64,000 nucleotides of DNA from JBBRBB01 sp963830175 (GCA_963830175.1 CAWHKV010000002.1:248001-312000); one strand, 5' to 3'; counted from the first letter of the stretch, positions 1 to 9,505 are shown. Translations and numbers: made by a program. The notes: generated by a model from the letters alone, not told the origin.

Positions 1-1303
1 GCGCAGATATGGCAAGTGTGTTATCATTACCTGAAAAACTCTCTTCCTTTCCTGAATAATAATTAAATCCTTTATAGCTTTTAGCATCGGGCTTACCATA
101 TTGAATACCGTTGTTATCCAGTAAAGTTATCACCTCCCTGATCTTTGCCGGATCGTCTGCACTTAATACATAAGTTTTATAATCTCCTTCACTATAACCT
201 TCATTAAAAAACTTTTTAAACTCCGTTACCAGTTGTGTGGCATTTTTTGAAGAGATCTCTATGGTTGATAAACTTGTTGTGAAGTGATGCAACGCGCGGT
301 CTACCAGGGTAAGTGTGTCGCCTTCGTCAGTTTTAATTGCCAGGCCTCCGTCAATTCCACCCTGCTCATACGTCATACCGATAGAACCATTGTATGTAGG
401 ATATGTGTCGCCATACGAAGGATAGAAAAGATCAAATATTTGCCTTGTAAAATATAACCATCCATTTGCATCGAAATAAGAGGCATTGTTCCTGCCAATG
501 CGTGTTTGAAAATCTCTTTGAAAATTTGTAATCACTTTGTGAAAAGGTTCTGCAGCCGGGGCAAAGTAATAGGGACTGTTATAGCCCTGCTCATGAAAAT
601 CTACATGTACCTGTGGCAGCCATTCATTATATTTTTTAACGCGAAAGCGGCTTTCCTGTTGGGTTTGCCAAGCCCAGTCGCGGTTAAGGTCAAAATTATA
701 ATGGTTTGTTCTTCCACGGGGCCAGGGTTCAGCGTGTTCGCGGCTTTGCGGGTCGGCATTAAATTGTTCACCACTGGCGCTTTTGTACCAGTTAACATAC
801 CTGTCCCGACCATCGGGGTTTAAACATGGGTCTATAATTACTACGGTATTTTTCAGGTATTCTTTTGTTTCAGCGTTTGATGGATTCACCAATGCGTACA
901 AGGTTAACATCGCTGCTTCTGAAGATGATGGTTCATTACCATGCACATTATAACTTAACCAAACCAATGCGGGTGCGCTGGAAATATTTACGTTTTTTCC
1001 ATCATTTATGATGTTGGCGAGCTTAAGGTTGTTGGTGCGTATTTCTTCAAGGCGTTGCATATTTTCTGGTTGAGTAACATAGACCACCACAAGGTCCCTG
1101 CCCTCATACGTTTCACCGTATTTTTCTACCTTAACCATTTGCGGCGCTGCTTTTTCAACTGCATACACGTAGCTCAATATTTTATAATAGGGTGTGTATT
1201 TAGTGCCAACCTTATACCCGAGAAAATTTTCTGGTGAAGGTACCTGTGCATGCACCTGAAAAGCTATTGCGAAATACACTAAAAGTATAGCGATGATCTT
1301 CAT
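1..1303 (-). CDS. M14 family zinc carboxypeptidase (3' end off the left edge)
   Basis: This gene is open at the left edge, so the C-terminus is missing; about 434 residues are present. The ATG at 1303-1301 gives a Sec signal peptide ending near a Ala-Gln-type cleavage site at about residue 20. The M14 zinc-site pattern is visible: HGNE with His121 and Glu124, followed by QVHVDFHEQG, where His233 is the likely third ligand. DGRDRYVNWY and NFDLNRDW between them are typical of the large M14 exopeptidases of Bacteroidota. The protein should act in the periplasm or outside the cell, trimming C-terminal residues from peptides. Its substrate cannot be read from the sequence. It is divergent from the gamma-glutamyltransferase gene and shares a 122-base intergenic region with it. 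Confidence 0.85.
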   Translation of the reverse strand, partial: MKIIAILLVYFAIAFQVHAQVPSPENFLGYKVGTKYTPYYKILSYVYAVEKAAPQMVKVEKYGETYEGRDLVVVYVTQPENMQRLEEIRTNNLKLANIINDGKNVNISSAPALVWLSYNVHGNEPSSSEAAMLTLYALVNPSNAETKEYLKNTVVIIDPCLNPDGRDRYVNWYKSASGEQFNADPQSREHAEPWPRGRTNHYNFDLNRDWAWQTQQESRFRVKKYNEWLPQVHVDFHEQGYNSPYYFAPAAEPFHKVITNFQRDFQTRIGRNNASYFDANGWLYFTRQIFDLFYPSYGDTYPTYNGSIGMTYEQGGIDGGLAIKTDEGDTLTLVDRALHHFTTSLSTIEISSKNATQLVTEFKKFFNEGYSEGDYKTYVLSADDPAKIREVITLLDNNGIQYGKPDAKSYKGFNYYSGKEESFSGNDNTLAISA

Positions 1304-1425
1304 AATTGTCAGATTAATAGCCTGTTTAATAAAAATATTTTGAGAAGTGATCTATATTATTTCAAAATCCAAAATAATATTTATTCATTAAAAAAAAAGT
1401 TTCATGTTTGGCTAAATTTACATCT

Positions 1426-3150
1426 ATGAGAATATTAGCGGGCATAAGTGCGGTTTTATTTCTGCTCAGTTCATGTAAAACAAAAAGCATTAACCTTGTA
1501 GGTGCAGGCAACGTTGTAGATCCTTATAAAGTTTCCATTACTAAAAATAGCGTGTATAAAAAAGCGGCAGTAGTGAGTGCTTATCCTGTTGCAAGTGAGG
1601 TTGGGGTTGCCATTTTAAAAAAAGGAGGGAATGCATTTGATGCCATGATCGCCACTCAACTAGCACTAGCGGTAGTTTACCCCGGTGCAGGAAATATTGG
1701 CGGCGGCGGATTTTTAATGGGAAGGAAAATGGATGGTGAAATTATATCGATCGATTACAGGGAAACTGCACCCGCTAAGGCATATCGCGATATGTACCTG
1801 GACAGTGCAGGAAATCCTTTATCGGAATTGTCGGAGAGCGGTCACCTTTCTTCAGGTGTGCCGGGAACCGTTGCCGGACTTTTTGCAACTCATAAATATG
1901 CAAAGCTTCCTTTTGCTGAATTAATACAGCCCGCAATTGACCTGGCCGAAAAGGGATTTGTACTAACTTCCTCAGAGGCTTCAGGTTTGAATGGAACAAA
2001 GGCTTATTTTAAAAAATACAGCACACGTGTATCAGCCCTTATAAAGGAAGAAATGTGGGCAGCAGGCGATACACTTTTTCAGCCTGAACTCGCTAAAACA
2101 TTAAAGCTTATTCGCGACAATGGCGCGAAAGGATTTTATGAAGGGGAAACTGCACAATTAATAGTGGAGGAAATGCAGCGTGGCAATGGCATCATAACCC
2201 TGGAAGATCTTAAAAATTATAGTGCTAAATCCAGACCTGCCATTGAATTCAATTACCGTAATTACCATATTATTAGTTTTCCACCGCCCAGTAGTGGCGG
2301 GCTTCTTATTGCGCAAATGCTAAAAATGATTGAGCCATATCCCATGCAGGAATATGGATTTCAAACTCCCCGTTCTGTGCAATTAATGATTGAGGCTGAA
2401 CGCCGCGCTTATGCTGACAGGGCAGAGCATATGGGCGATCCCGATTATTACAAAGTGCCTGTACAACAGTTAATGAGCGATGCATATTTGAAAGATAGAA
2501 TGAAAGATTATGATACTGCACACGCATCACCCAGCAATATTATACAAGCAGGTTTTATTAAAGAAAGCGAGCAAACAACACACATCAGTATTATAGATGA
2601 AGAGGGCAACATGGCGGCTGTAACCACAACGCTTAACAATACTTACGGGAGCAGAACTATAGTTGGAGGTGCTGGTTTTATACTTAATGATGAAATGGAT
2701 GACCTTAGCATTGCACCCGGTGTGCCTAACATGTATGGCGCACTGGGCGGTGAAGCAAATTCAATTGTTGCAGGAAAACGTATGCTTAGTTCCATGACAC
2801 CCACACTGGTATTGAAAAACAACCGTCCATTTATGATTGTTGGCACCCCGGGCGGAACTACTATACCCACCTCGGTTTTTCAAACTATTGTAAACGTAAT
2901 TGATTTTAAAATGAATGCTGATGATGCAGTAAACCGGCCAAAATTTCATCACCAATGGTTGCCTGATGAGGTAATGATCGAAAGTAATTTTTCACCATCA
3001 ACCAGGGAAGCATTAGAAAAGAAAGGATACACTTTCTACGACAGGGGTGAAATAGGACGTGTTGAACTGATAACAATTAATGATGATGGATCTATTGAAG
3101 CCGCTGCAGATAAACGTGGTGATGACAGTGCCTCAGGATATGCACCTTAA
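1426..3150 (+). CDS. ggt: Gamma-glutamyltransferase, predicted lipoprotein
   Basis: The enzyme cleaves the gamma-glutamyl bond of glutathione and related compounds and is made as a self-cleaving precursor. The conserved TTHISI block carries the catalytic threonine at about residue 384, where the precursor would split into large and small subunits. Downstream are the LNNTYGS, DEMDDLS, SSMTPT and GTPGG motifs of the family. I prefer the ATG at 1426 because it gives a compact lipoprotein signal with LLSSC as lipobox; an in-frame TTG at 1408 would add six residues. Length (574 residues) is normal. A HAD phosphatase and a GNAT gene follow at short spacing, suggesting one transcript. Lipid anchoring is a prediction from the lipobox. 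Confidence 0.93.
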   Translation: MRILAGISAVLFLLSSCKTKSINLVGAGNVVDPYKVSITKNSVYKKAAVVSAYPVASEVGVAILKKGGNAFDAMIATQLALAVVYPGAGNIGGGGFLMGRKMDGEIISIDYRETAPAKAYRDMYLDSAGNPLSELSESGHLSSGVPGTVAGLFATHKYAKLPFAELIQPAIDLAEKGFVLTSSEASGLNGTKAYFKKYSTRVSALIKEEMWAAGDTLFQPELAKTLKLIRDNGAKGFYEGETAQLIVEEMQRGNGIITLEDLKNYSAKSRPAIEFNYRNYHIISFPPPSSGGLLIAQMLKMIEPYPMQEYGFQTPRSVQLMIEAERRAYADRAEHMGDPDYYKVPVQQLMSDAYLKDRMKDYDTAHASPSNIIQAGFIKESEQTTHISIIDEEGNMAAVTTTLNNTYGSRTIVGGAGFILNDEMDDLSIAPGVPNMYGALGGEANSIVAGKRMLSSMTPTLVLKNNRPFMIVGTPGGTTIPTSVFQTIVNVIDFKMNADDAVNRPKFHHQWLPDEVMIESNFSPSTREALEKKGYTFYDRGEIGRVELITINDDGSIEAAADKRGDDSASGYAP

Positions 3151-3172
3151 TAAATAATAAAGAAAATATAGC

Positions 3173-3847
3173 ATGATAAAGCCAGAAGGAATTGTTTTTG
3201 ACCTCGACGGGACGCTTGTTGACAACAATAGCTATCATATTGAAGCATGGAAAGAATTCTATAAAAAAATAGATAAACAATTTTCTCATGACGAATACAT
3301 GCGCAACATTAACGGTAGAATTAGCAAGGTGATATTTCCATACCTCATGCAAAGAGAAATGGAGGAGAAGGAGATCATGGAGTATGATGATGAAAAAGAA
3401 TCGCTCTACAGGGAATTATACGGTGCACATATGCAACCCATTAAAGGGTTGATCGATTTTTTGGAAGCTTTGCAGGAAGCAGGTTATAAAATGGCAATTG
3501 CCACATCAGGCCTTCCCCCGAATATTGAATTTATGTTTAACAAGTTACCACTTAGAAAATATTTTTCTGCGGTTGTAAATGCCTCACATATTACCAATGG
3601 TAAACCACACCCTGAAATTTTTGAACGCGCTGCAAAAGAGATCAATGCCGATCCAAATAAATGCATTGCCTTCGAAGACTCTATTGCGGGTATTAGCAGT
3701 GCAAAGGCAGCAGGCATGCGTGTTGTAGGATTAACAACCACGCATAGCGAAGCGGATTTAACCGAAGCAGACATGATCATAAAAGATTATACAGAAATAT
3801 CTACCAACACATTACTATTGTTAATGCAAAAGCAAGAAGTAAGGTAA
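3173..3847 (+). CDS. HAD superfamily hydrolase, beta-phosphoglucomutase-like
   Basis: This is a 224-residue cytoplasmic haloacid-dehalogenase-type phosphatase or phosphomutase of subfamily IA. Motif I (FDLDGT) has the nucleophile Asp10 and the acid/base Asp12. Motif II (ATSG) lies near residue 110, Lys144 sits in NGKPHPE (motif III), and FEDS with Glu168 and Asp169 forms motif IV. The helical cap between residues about 15 and 85 is of the beta-phosphoglucomutase/phosphatase type, but the substrate cannot be assigned. The gene starts 22 bases after ggt and its stop codon overlaps the next start (TAATG), so translation of the two is probably coupled. Confidence 0.9.
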   Translation: MIKPEGIVFDLDGTLVDNNSYHIEAWKEFYKKIDKQFSHDEYMRNINGRISKVIFPYLMQREMEEKEIMEYDDEKESLYRELYGAHMQPIKGLIDFLEALQEAGYKMAIATSGLPPNIEFMFNKLPLRKYFSAVVNASHITNGKPHPEIFERAAKEINADPNKCIAFEDSIAGISSAKAAGMRVVGLTTTHSEADLTEADMIIKDYTEISTNTLLLLMQKQEVR

Positions 3848-4347
3848 TGGAAATCACTATTCGTTATGCATCTAACGAGGATGCACCGTTGATCGCTGAA
3901 CTTAGCAGAACCACTTTTGAAGAGGCATTCGGCGCACAGAATAGTAAGGCTGATATGGATATATTTATGAACGAGGTTTTCACAACAGATAACTTAATTG
4001 CAGAGGTATCAAAACCTGGTCATAACTTTTTTATGGTTTTTGTTGATGGCGCTGTTGCCGGTTACGTTAAACTTAGGGAGGATGAAAAGGAAGACGGACT
4101 TTTAGAAATTGCACGGATTTATGTGCTTGAAACCTTTATTGGAAAAGGCATAGGCAAAGTTTTATTAAATGAGTGTTTGAAAATTGCTGAACAAAAAAAT
4201 AAGAAAACCATTTGGTTAGGTGTTTGGGAAAAAAATGAAAGGGCCATCCGTTTCTACAAAAGTTTTGGATTTCAAAAATATGGAGAACATCCCTTTGTTT
4301 TAGGCAAGGATGTACAAACAGACTGGTTAATGAAAAAGACCTTATAA
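3847..4347 (+). CDS. GNAT family N-acetyltransferase
   Basis: This 166-residue protein has the GNAT fold: a beta strand with IARIYVL, then the acetyl-CoA pyrophosphate-binding loop FIGKGIGKVL at about residues 97-106, and WLGVWEKNERAIRFYKSFGF as motif B. The acceptor substrate is unknown; the family acetylates amines on small molecules, peptides or antibiotics. Its ATG overlaps the stop codon of the HAD gene by one base, and a strong terminator follows immediately, so it is the last gene of a ggt-HAD-GNAT unit. Confidence 0.9.
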   Translation: MEITIRYASNEDAPLIAELSRTTFEEAFGAQNSKADMDIFMNEVFTTDNLIAEVSKPGHNFFMVFVDGAVAGYVKLREDEKEDGLLEIARIYVLETFIGKGIGKVLLNECLKIAEQKNKKTIWLGVWEKNERAIRFYKSFGFQKYGEHPFVLGKDVQTDWLMKKTL

Positions 4348-4349
4348 AA

Positions 4350-4370
4350 AAACCCGGCAAAGCCGGGTTT
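4350..4370. terminator. Bidirectional intrinsic terminator
   Basis: A perfect 9-bp stem (AAACCCGGC / GCCGGGTTT) with an AAA loop lies between the convergent GNAT and BNR-protein genes. A-runs and T-runs flank it on both sides, so it can stop transcription in both directions. Confidence 0.85.
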
Positions 4371-4394
4371 GAAATTTATTGAATGAACGTCAAA

Positions 4395-7300
4395 TTAAGG
4401 AATGGTAATACCTTCTTTTCTAAGTGGCTCTTTTAGTTTCGCCCGCATTTCATTTAATAACTTGTAACCATCTTTTTCTGCGGCTTCAAGTTTCTCCTGC
4501 AGCCTTAAAATGCTTTCTTTATCGAGGTTTGATATGGGTTCCTCATTATAACTAAGTCCCACATACATCTCTGAAATTTCTTCCCTTAACTTTCTTTCGT
4601 CTGCAAAAATTGATTTGCTTTTGGAGGCAAGTAAGGTGCTTTTAAATGCATCTATCTTTTTTTCATACTCCTGCACCATTTTTTTCGTTTTTGCATTCTT
4701 TACCGAATCTTCCGCTTTTTTAAGAAACTCACCGGCTGTAATTATTGTATCTACCAATTCCTTTAACTGTTCATGGGCAGCATACAACTTCATTGCATTA
4801 TTATATAACTCTTGTTGAGCGGCAATGGTAAAAAATTTATTGCTGGTATCATTTACCAGTTTTACCGGTGTTAAATATTCTTTATCATTTACAGTTAATT
4901 TTATTGTGTACGTGCCAGGTAAAACCATCGGTGCAACAAAACCTGAATTGTCTGGCTTTGATCCGCCACTCGCAACTTTCGGAGGCGTGGATCGCAGGTT
5001 CCAGAAAACCTTGTTCAATCCTTTACGTTTGCTTCCGGGAATAGATTGAACCAATCTTCCATCTACATCAATAATATCTACCTTAACATCACCACCGGTT
5101 ACCCTGTCTTTTAAATAATATTGAATAGGCTGAATGGCAGGTGCATTAGGTGCAACCCAGCCACCAGTTGATGGAAAAGATCCGCCACCCAGGATGCCTG
5201 TGGTTAAAGGCATGTCAGGTTGTTCAAAGAGATACACCGGTTTTTTGGAGATCTCATTATCCAGGTTGCGCATCGGTGTAATATCATCCACTATAATAAT
5301 TCCCCTGCCATGTGTTGCCAAAACAAGATCATTTGTTTCGGGCTGAATTTTAATATCTCTTACAAGAGCAAACCAGGGAATATTGTTTTTCATTTTAAAC
5401 CACGTATCCCCGCCATCAACTGATGCAAATAATCCCATTTCAGTACCCAGGAAAAGCAGGTTTTTATTTACCAGGTCTTCTTTTATTTTATGTGCAAAGC
5501 CAGTAAACTCATCACTTGTAAACATCTTCCATGTTTTACCCATATCATGACTAACGCCGGCATAAGTTTTATGGTCGCCATACATATGATTGTCGAACGT
5601 GGCATAAATAGTGTTCTTATCAAACATGCCGGGTTCTACACTGCTAACCCATGTTTGCGCTGCAATACCTGCCTTTGCATAATTGGGCGAAACGTTGGTC
5701 CAGCTTTTACCACCATCAATGGTGTATTGCAGGTTTCCATCATCAGTGCCTACCCAAATGATATTTTCATCTAAGGGAGATTCTGCAATGGCGAAGATCG
5801 TCGTGTGATTTTCTGCAGAAGTATTATCAGCACTTAGCCCGCCACTTTCTTCCTGTTTTTGTTTAACAGGATCGTTGGTGGTAAGATCAGGCGAAATTCT
5901 CGTCCAGTTTCTTCCCTGGTCTGTGCTTTTATATAAGTACTGTGCGCCTGTATATAAATACTTTCCATTTTTTGCACCGGGAACGAGGGGTGTGTTCCAG
6001 TTCCATCTTAATTTTTCTTCTTTCGATGATTGCTTGGGTTGCATATCGAATGATTTGAACGTGGTCAAATCAACCCTTCCCATATATCCACCCTGTGCCT
6101 CTGCATAAGCAATGTTCTCATCCAGGGGGTCAGGTTGTGTCCAAAAACCATCGCCGCTGTAAAAAGATTTCCAGTCAGCATTTGTAACTCCACCGGGAGA
6201 AGAGGAGGGGGCCACCCAGCTTCCGTTATCCTGCAAGCCACCAAACACGCGGTAATAGGGCTTGTGTTTATCGGTGCTTACATGGTAAAATTGCCCGACA
6301 GGTAAGCCTTGTAAAAATAACCAGGTAGCACCGCGGTCCAGGCTTACATAAGCACCACCATCAGTACCCAAGTACATTTGGCTGGTGTTATTGGGATTGA
6401 TCCATAATGCGTGGTGGTCGCTGTGTACCCAGCCACCTTCGTCGCCAGCTTCTGCAAAAGAATAACCTCCATCATCGGAGTAAGAAAAAACAAAGGCAGG
6501 CCTGTACACCCTGTTAGAATCAATAGGGTCAACCACCAGTGTACTGAAATAAAACGGGCGGCTTACCACGTTCATAGTGGCACTTTGCGCCTTCCATGTT
6601 TCTCCTTTATCGTTACTAATGAATAAACCGGTGTTGTTGCTTTCTACAATTGCTAATAGGTGGTTAGGTGCTGAGGGAGAAAGTGCAAAGGCGACCCTTC
6701 CAAAAGGTTTTGCAGGCAAACCATTGGTTAATTCTTTCCATGTATTTCCCCCATCCAGGCTTTTGTAAATGCCGCTGCCTTTGCCACCACTGTTAAATGC
6801 GTAAGGCTTTCTGCGAAACTCCCAGGTTGTAGCATAAACAATGTTTGTATTTGAGGGGTCAACAGACACATCGGCGCAGCCGGTGTTCTCATTTATGTAT
6901 AAGATCTTTTTCCAGGTTTTACCCGCATCACTGCTTTTGTATAAACCCCTGTGTGAACTGCTGCTCCACAATGGCCCGGGTGCTGAAACATATATGTTGT
7001 TTGCATTTGAAGGGTCGATCACCACTTTTGAAATATGCTCCGTGCTGTCAAGCCCGATCATACTCCAGTTTTCTCCTCCATCTGTCGACTTATACATGCC
7101 ATTACCAATTGAAACGGAATTGCGCATATTACTTTCGCCCGTACCAACATAAATGATCTTTGGGTTTTTTTGATCTATGGCCAATGCCCCAATGCTTTGG
7201 CAATATTTATCAAAAACCGGTTTGAAGGAAGCGCCCGCATTGGTCGTTTTCCAAACGCCACCACCCGCAGTACCTATATAAATTGTTTTTGGGTCGGAGT

Positions 7301-7457
7301 TAATGCCTTCTATCGAAGTAATTCTGCCACTCATGGTGCCGGGTCCGAGTTGCCGGGCTTCCATCATTCCGAAAGTGTAAGAATTAATATTTTGAGCAAA
7401 GCTTGCCTTAATTACAAGCAAGGCAGTAAAAACAAATAAAATTTTTCTCATAAGCAA
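4395..7457 (-). CDS. Exported BNR/sortilin (VPS10)-like beta-propeller protein
   Basis: This 1020-residue protein has a signal peptide ending in SFAQ. Residues about 30-750 carry many BNR/Asp-box-like repeats of the form S-x-D-x-G-x-T-W (KTTNAGASF, KSTDGGENW, KSSDAGKTW, KSLDGGNTW, VSLDRGATW, YTIDGGKSW, ASVDGGDTW). These predict one or two beta-propellers like those of sortilin and sialidase-type proteins. After a beta-rich segment, residues about 870-1010 are helical and charged. A glycosidase function is not shown: the repeats are structural and I see no sialidase arginine triad. Start is at 7457 or, two codons in, 7451. It follows a LolA-like gene after 17 bases and probably shares its promoter. 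Large families of this type are common in Bacteroidota, with no settled function. Confidence 0.82.
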   Translation of the reverse strand: MLMRKILFVFTALLVIKASFAQNINSYTFGMMEARQLGPGTMSGRITSIEGINSDPKTIYIGTAGGGVWKTTNAGASFKPVFDKYCQSIGALAIDQKNPKIIYVGTGESNMRNSVSIGNGMYKSTDGGENWSMIGLDSTEHISKVVIDPSNANNIYVSAPGPLWSSSSHRGLYKSSDAGKTWKKILYINENTGCADVSVDPSNTNIVYATTWEFRRKPYAFNSGGKGSGIYKSLDGGNTWKELTNGLPAKPFGRVAFALSPSAPNHLLAIVESNNTGLFISNDKGETWKAQSATMNVVSRPFYFSTLVVDPIDSNRVYRPAFVFSYSDDGGYSFAEAGDEGGWVHSDHHALWINPNNTSQMYLGTDGGAYVSLDRGATWLFLQGLPVGQFYHVSTDKHKPYYRVFGGLQDNGSWVAPSSSPGGVTNADWKSFYSGDGFWTQPDPLDENIAYAEAQGGYMGRVDLTTFKSFDMQPKQSSKEEKLRWNWNTPLVPGAKNGKYLYTGAQYLYKSTDQGRNWTRISPDLTTNDPVKQKQEESGGLSADNTSAENHTTIFAIAESPLDENIIWVGTDDGNLQYTIDGGKSWTNVSPNYAKAGIAAQTWVSSVEPGMFDKNTIYATFDNHMYGDHKTYAGVSHDMGKTWKMFTSDEFTGFAHKIKEDLVNKNLLFLGTEMGLFASVDGGDTWFKMKNNIPWFALVRDIKIQPETNDLVLATHGRGIIIVDDITPMRNLDNEISKKPVYLFEQPDMPLTTGILGGGSFPSTGGWVAPNAPAIQPIQYYLKDRVTGGDVKVDIIDVDGRLVQSIPGSKRKGLNKVFWNLRSTPPKVASGGSKPDNSGFVAPMVLPGTYTIKLTVNDKEYLTPVKLVNDTSNKFFTIAAQQELYNNAMKLYAAHEQLKELVDTIITAGEFLKKAEDSVKNAKTKKMVQEYEKKIDAFKSTLLASKSKSIFADERKLREEISEMYVGLSYNEEPISNLDKESILRLQEKLEAAEKDGYKLLNEMRAKLKEPLRKEGITIP

Positions 7458-7474
7458 TTTTTATAAAAGCAGGT

Positions 7475-8185
7475 TTATGCATTAGGTTTAAAAACATCGG
7501 GGTTAATGGTTGAATTAATTTCGATCGTATCAATTTCAATATTACCCTGCAGGGAGTTGTTAATGGAATAAGGCATTACCACTTCTCCTGTCTTTTTATA
7601 ATTTGAAAGATCTGAAGTTGATTCAAACTCTTTTCCATTTATCTCTGTTTTCTCAGTTGTGCGCAGGGTTAAATAATCATCCTTACTTATGTAAAGTGTT
7701 TTTTGTTTACCGTTTTTGTAGGTAACACGAATTTTATAGGCTTCAGTGCCATCCACCTCATCTGTGCCCAGGTCTTCCAGTTTTATACCACGAGCATCAT
7801 AATCTACAAACTCATCGAGCAGGTCTAATTGGTCCTGACTTTTTTTCACTTCATCCTGCGTAATGGGTTCTGCTTTGGTTTGGCCCTGGAAAGGATTAAA
7901 ACCCCAGCCGGCTGTATCGGTTAAAATCTGGTAACCCGTCATACCGTTAAATGTAAATTCAATACGGGCGCCTTTATTTTGCTGCACTGTTATTGAAACA
8001 GGAATTTTGGTTCCACCCTGTATAATGTTTCCCTTCATTACTACGCTGTTTACTTTCCGGTAATTATCAGCGCCACCAATTGCAGCCAGGTGTTTTTGAA
8101 TAACATCATTCATTGTTTGAGCCTGTGACAACAAGCTGCCTGTACATACTAAGCAGGCGGCCAATATCAAGTGTTTAAATTTCAT
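7475..8185 (-). CDS. LolA-like exported protein (outer-membrane lipoprotein-sorting fold)
   Basis: The 236-residue product has a Sec signal peptide (cleavage around SQAQ, residue 23) and a mature part made of short beta strands with a pattern seen in LolA/LolB-like lipoprotein-binding proteins of Bacteroidota: KVNSVVMKGNI, NKGARIEFTFNGMTGYQI, AYKIRVTYKNGKQKTLYIS and DYLTLRTTEK. A role in carrying or sensing lipid in the periplasm is inferred from fold resemblance only. The gene is first in a two-gene unit with the BNR-propeller gene, which starts 17 bases downstream. The 138 bases upstream separate it from the divergent purine nucleoside phosphorylase gene. Confidence 0.65.
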   Translation of the reverse strand: MKFKHLILAACLVCTGSLLSQAQTMNDVIQKHLAAIGGADNYRKVNSVVMKGNIIQGGTKIPVSITVQQNKGARIEFTFNGMTGYQILTDTAGWGFNPFQGQTKAEPITQDEVKKSQDQLDLLDEFVDYDARGIKLEDLGTDEVDGTEAYKIRVTYKNGKQKTLYISKDDYLTLRTTEKTEINGKEFESTSDLSNYKKTGEVVMPYSINNSLQGNIEIDTIEINSTINPDVFKPNA

Positions 8186-8323
8186 ACTTACATGGTTTGT
8201 TTAATGAGCGACAAAGATGTTATAAATGATGCAATTTTCAGTGTGGTTAAAACTGTTAATTAACCATTTATATAAATATGTTGCATTTAAATCCACATTT
8301 CTGTTTCTTAATTAAAAAATAAT

Positions 8324-9151
8324 ATGTTTGACCCTATGAATTATTATGAAGAATTAAAAGAAGCAACTGAATGGTTGAATGTAAGGGGAATACAGGCAGA
8401 GGTAGGCGTAGTTCTTGGAACAGGGCTAAACAAATTCCTGGAAAAGATGAATATTTTGCAAACCATTTCTTATGCAGACATCCCTCACTTCCCGGTTTCT
8501 ACCGTTGAATTTCATAAAGGAAATTTTGTTTTCGGCACCATAGGAGATAAGAAAATATTGTGCATGCAGGGTCGATTTCATTTTTATGAAGGGTACAGTA
8601 TGCAACAGGTGGTGTTCCCGATTCGTGTTTTAAAAATGTTGGGCGTGCAACATTTATTTTTATCGAATGCGGCCGGTGGCATAAACCCGGGTTTTAAAAA
8701 AGGAGACCTTGTACTTATAGACGATCATATAAATTTACAAACAGCCAACCCTTTAACAGGCAGGAATGTAGACGAGCTGGGTGGAAGATTTCCTGATATG
8801 AGCAACCCTTATAACCCCTACCTGCAAGAATTAATAACACAGGCAGCGGGCCAATTAAAAATTCATTTAGAAAAAGGAACCTATGCAGCTGTTAATGGGC
8901 CCAACCTGGAAACGAGGGCAGAATACCGCTATTTAAAAATTATTGGTGCCGACCTGGTGGGTATGTCAACTGTACCGGAAGTAATCGCTGCCAATCATAT
9001 GCAATTGCCATGTGCAGCTATCTCCATTATAACTGATGAATGTGACCCCGATAATTTGCAACCGGTTAACATAGCAGAGATAATTGAAGTAGCAGGTAAA
9101 GCAGATGAAACACTGAGTGCGGTTTTATATAAATCAATTCTCTCAATTTAA
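8324..9151 (+). CDS. Purine nucleoside phosphorylase, trimeric class
   Basis: This 275-residue enzyme splits purine nucleosides with phosphate into the base and (deoxy)ribose 1-phosphate for purine salvage. Family signatures are VVLGTGLN (phosphate loop), LFLSNAAGGINPGF, DDHINL, NPLTGRN, GPNLETRAE and GADLVGMSTVPEVIAA. The glutamate that binds purine N1 in the human enzyme is kept in GPNLETRAE. The position of human Asn243 (ITN), which reads the 6-position of the base, appears to be Asp here (IITDECD), which could alter 6-oxo against 6-amino purine preference. Start is ATG 8324 or the in-frame ATG 8336. An AhpD-like gene follows after 17 bases. Confidence 0.92.
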   Translation: MFDPMNYYEELKEATEWLNVRGIQAEVGVVLGTGLNKFLEKMNILQTISYADIPHFPVSTVEFHKGNFVFGTIGDKKILCMQGRFHFYEGYSMQQVVFPIRVLKMLGVQHLFLSNAAGGINPGFKKGDLVLIDDHINLQTANPLTGRNVDELGGRFPDMSNPYNPYLQELITQAAGQLKIHLEKGTYAAVNGPNLETRAEYRYLKIIGADLVGMSTVPEVIAANHMQLPCAAISIITDECDPDNLQPVNIAEIIEVAGKADETLSAVLYKSILSI

Positions 9152-9168
9152 TCGTAGATAAAAATATT

Positions 9169-9504
9169 ATGGATAACCATTATTATAATGAAGCCGATTT
9201 AAAAAAATTCGGCAAAATAAGTGACTACCAAAAAATACTTGGCGATAAGTTCTTTGCCTGGTACAGCGAAGTGTTTAAAGACAGTGCATTAAATGCACGT
9301 GAAAAATCCCTGATTGCATTAGCAGTGGCGCATGCAGTTCAATGCCCTTACTGCATTGATGCTTATAGCAGCGATGCATTTGAAAAAGGGTGGAGTGAGG
9401 CTCAGATGATGGAAGCCGTGCACGTAGCAGCCGCTATTCGTGGAGGCGCATCACTTGTTCACGGTGTTCAGATGATGAACAAGGTGAATGATATTGCCAT
9501 GTAG
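9169..9504 (+). CDS. AhpD-like carboxymuconolactone decarboxylase family protein
   Basis: The 111-residue all-helical protein carries the AhpD/CMD redox signature HAVQCPYCIDAYSSDAFEKG with a CPYC dithiol and a downstream histidine-bearing helix (VHVAAAIRGGASLVHGVQ). Such proteins are small peroxidase-like or disulfide-exchange enzymes. The sequence resembles the subfamily often found beside arsenosugar biosynthesis genes, but no ArsM or ArsS homologue is present here, so that link is not supported by context. It lies 17 bases after the purine nucleoside phosphorylase gene. Its stop codon is one base from the stop of the convergent dehydrogenase gene, leaving no room for a terminator. Confidence 0.85.
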   Translation: MDNHYYNEADLKKFGKISDYQKILGDKFFAWYSEVFKDSALNAREKSLIALAVAHAVQCPYCIDAYSSDAFEKGWSEAQMMEAVHVAAAIRGGASLVHGVQMMNKVNDIAM

Positions 9505-9505
9505 T

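Noticed and set aside
506..823. Open frame on the plus strand inside the M14 carboxypeptidase gene
   Set aside because: It lies opposite a conserved, continuous reading frame with zinc-site motifs and has no family features of its own.
1408..1425. TTG start 18 bases upstream of the ggt ATG
   Set aside because: The ATG at 1426 gives a standard lipoprotein signal; the upstream codons add residues that do not belong to one.
4395..7457. Sialidase or glycosyl hydrolase call for the BNR protein
   Set aside because: Asp-box repeats are structural; the catalytic arginine triad and acid residues of sialidases are not seen.
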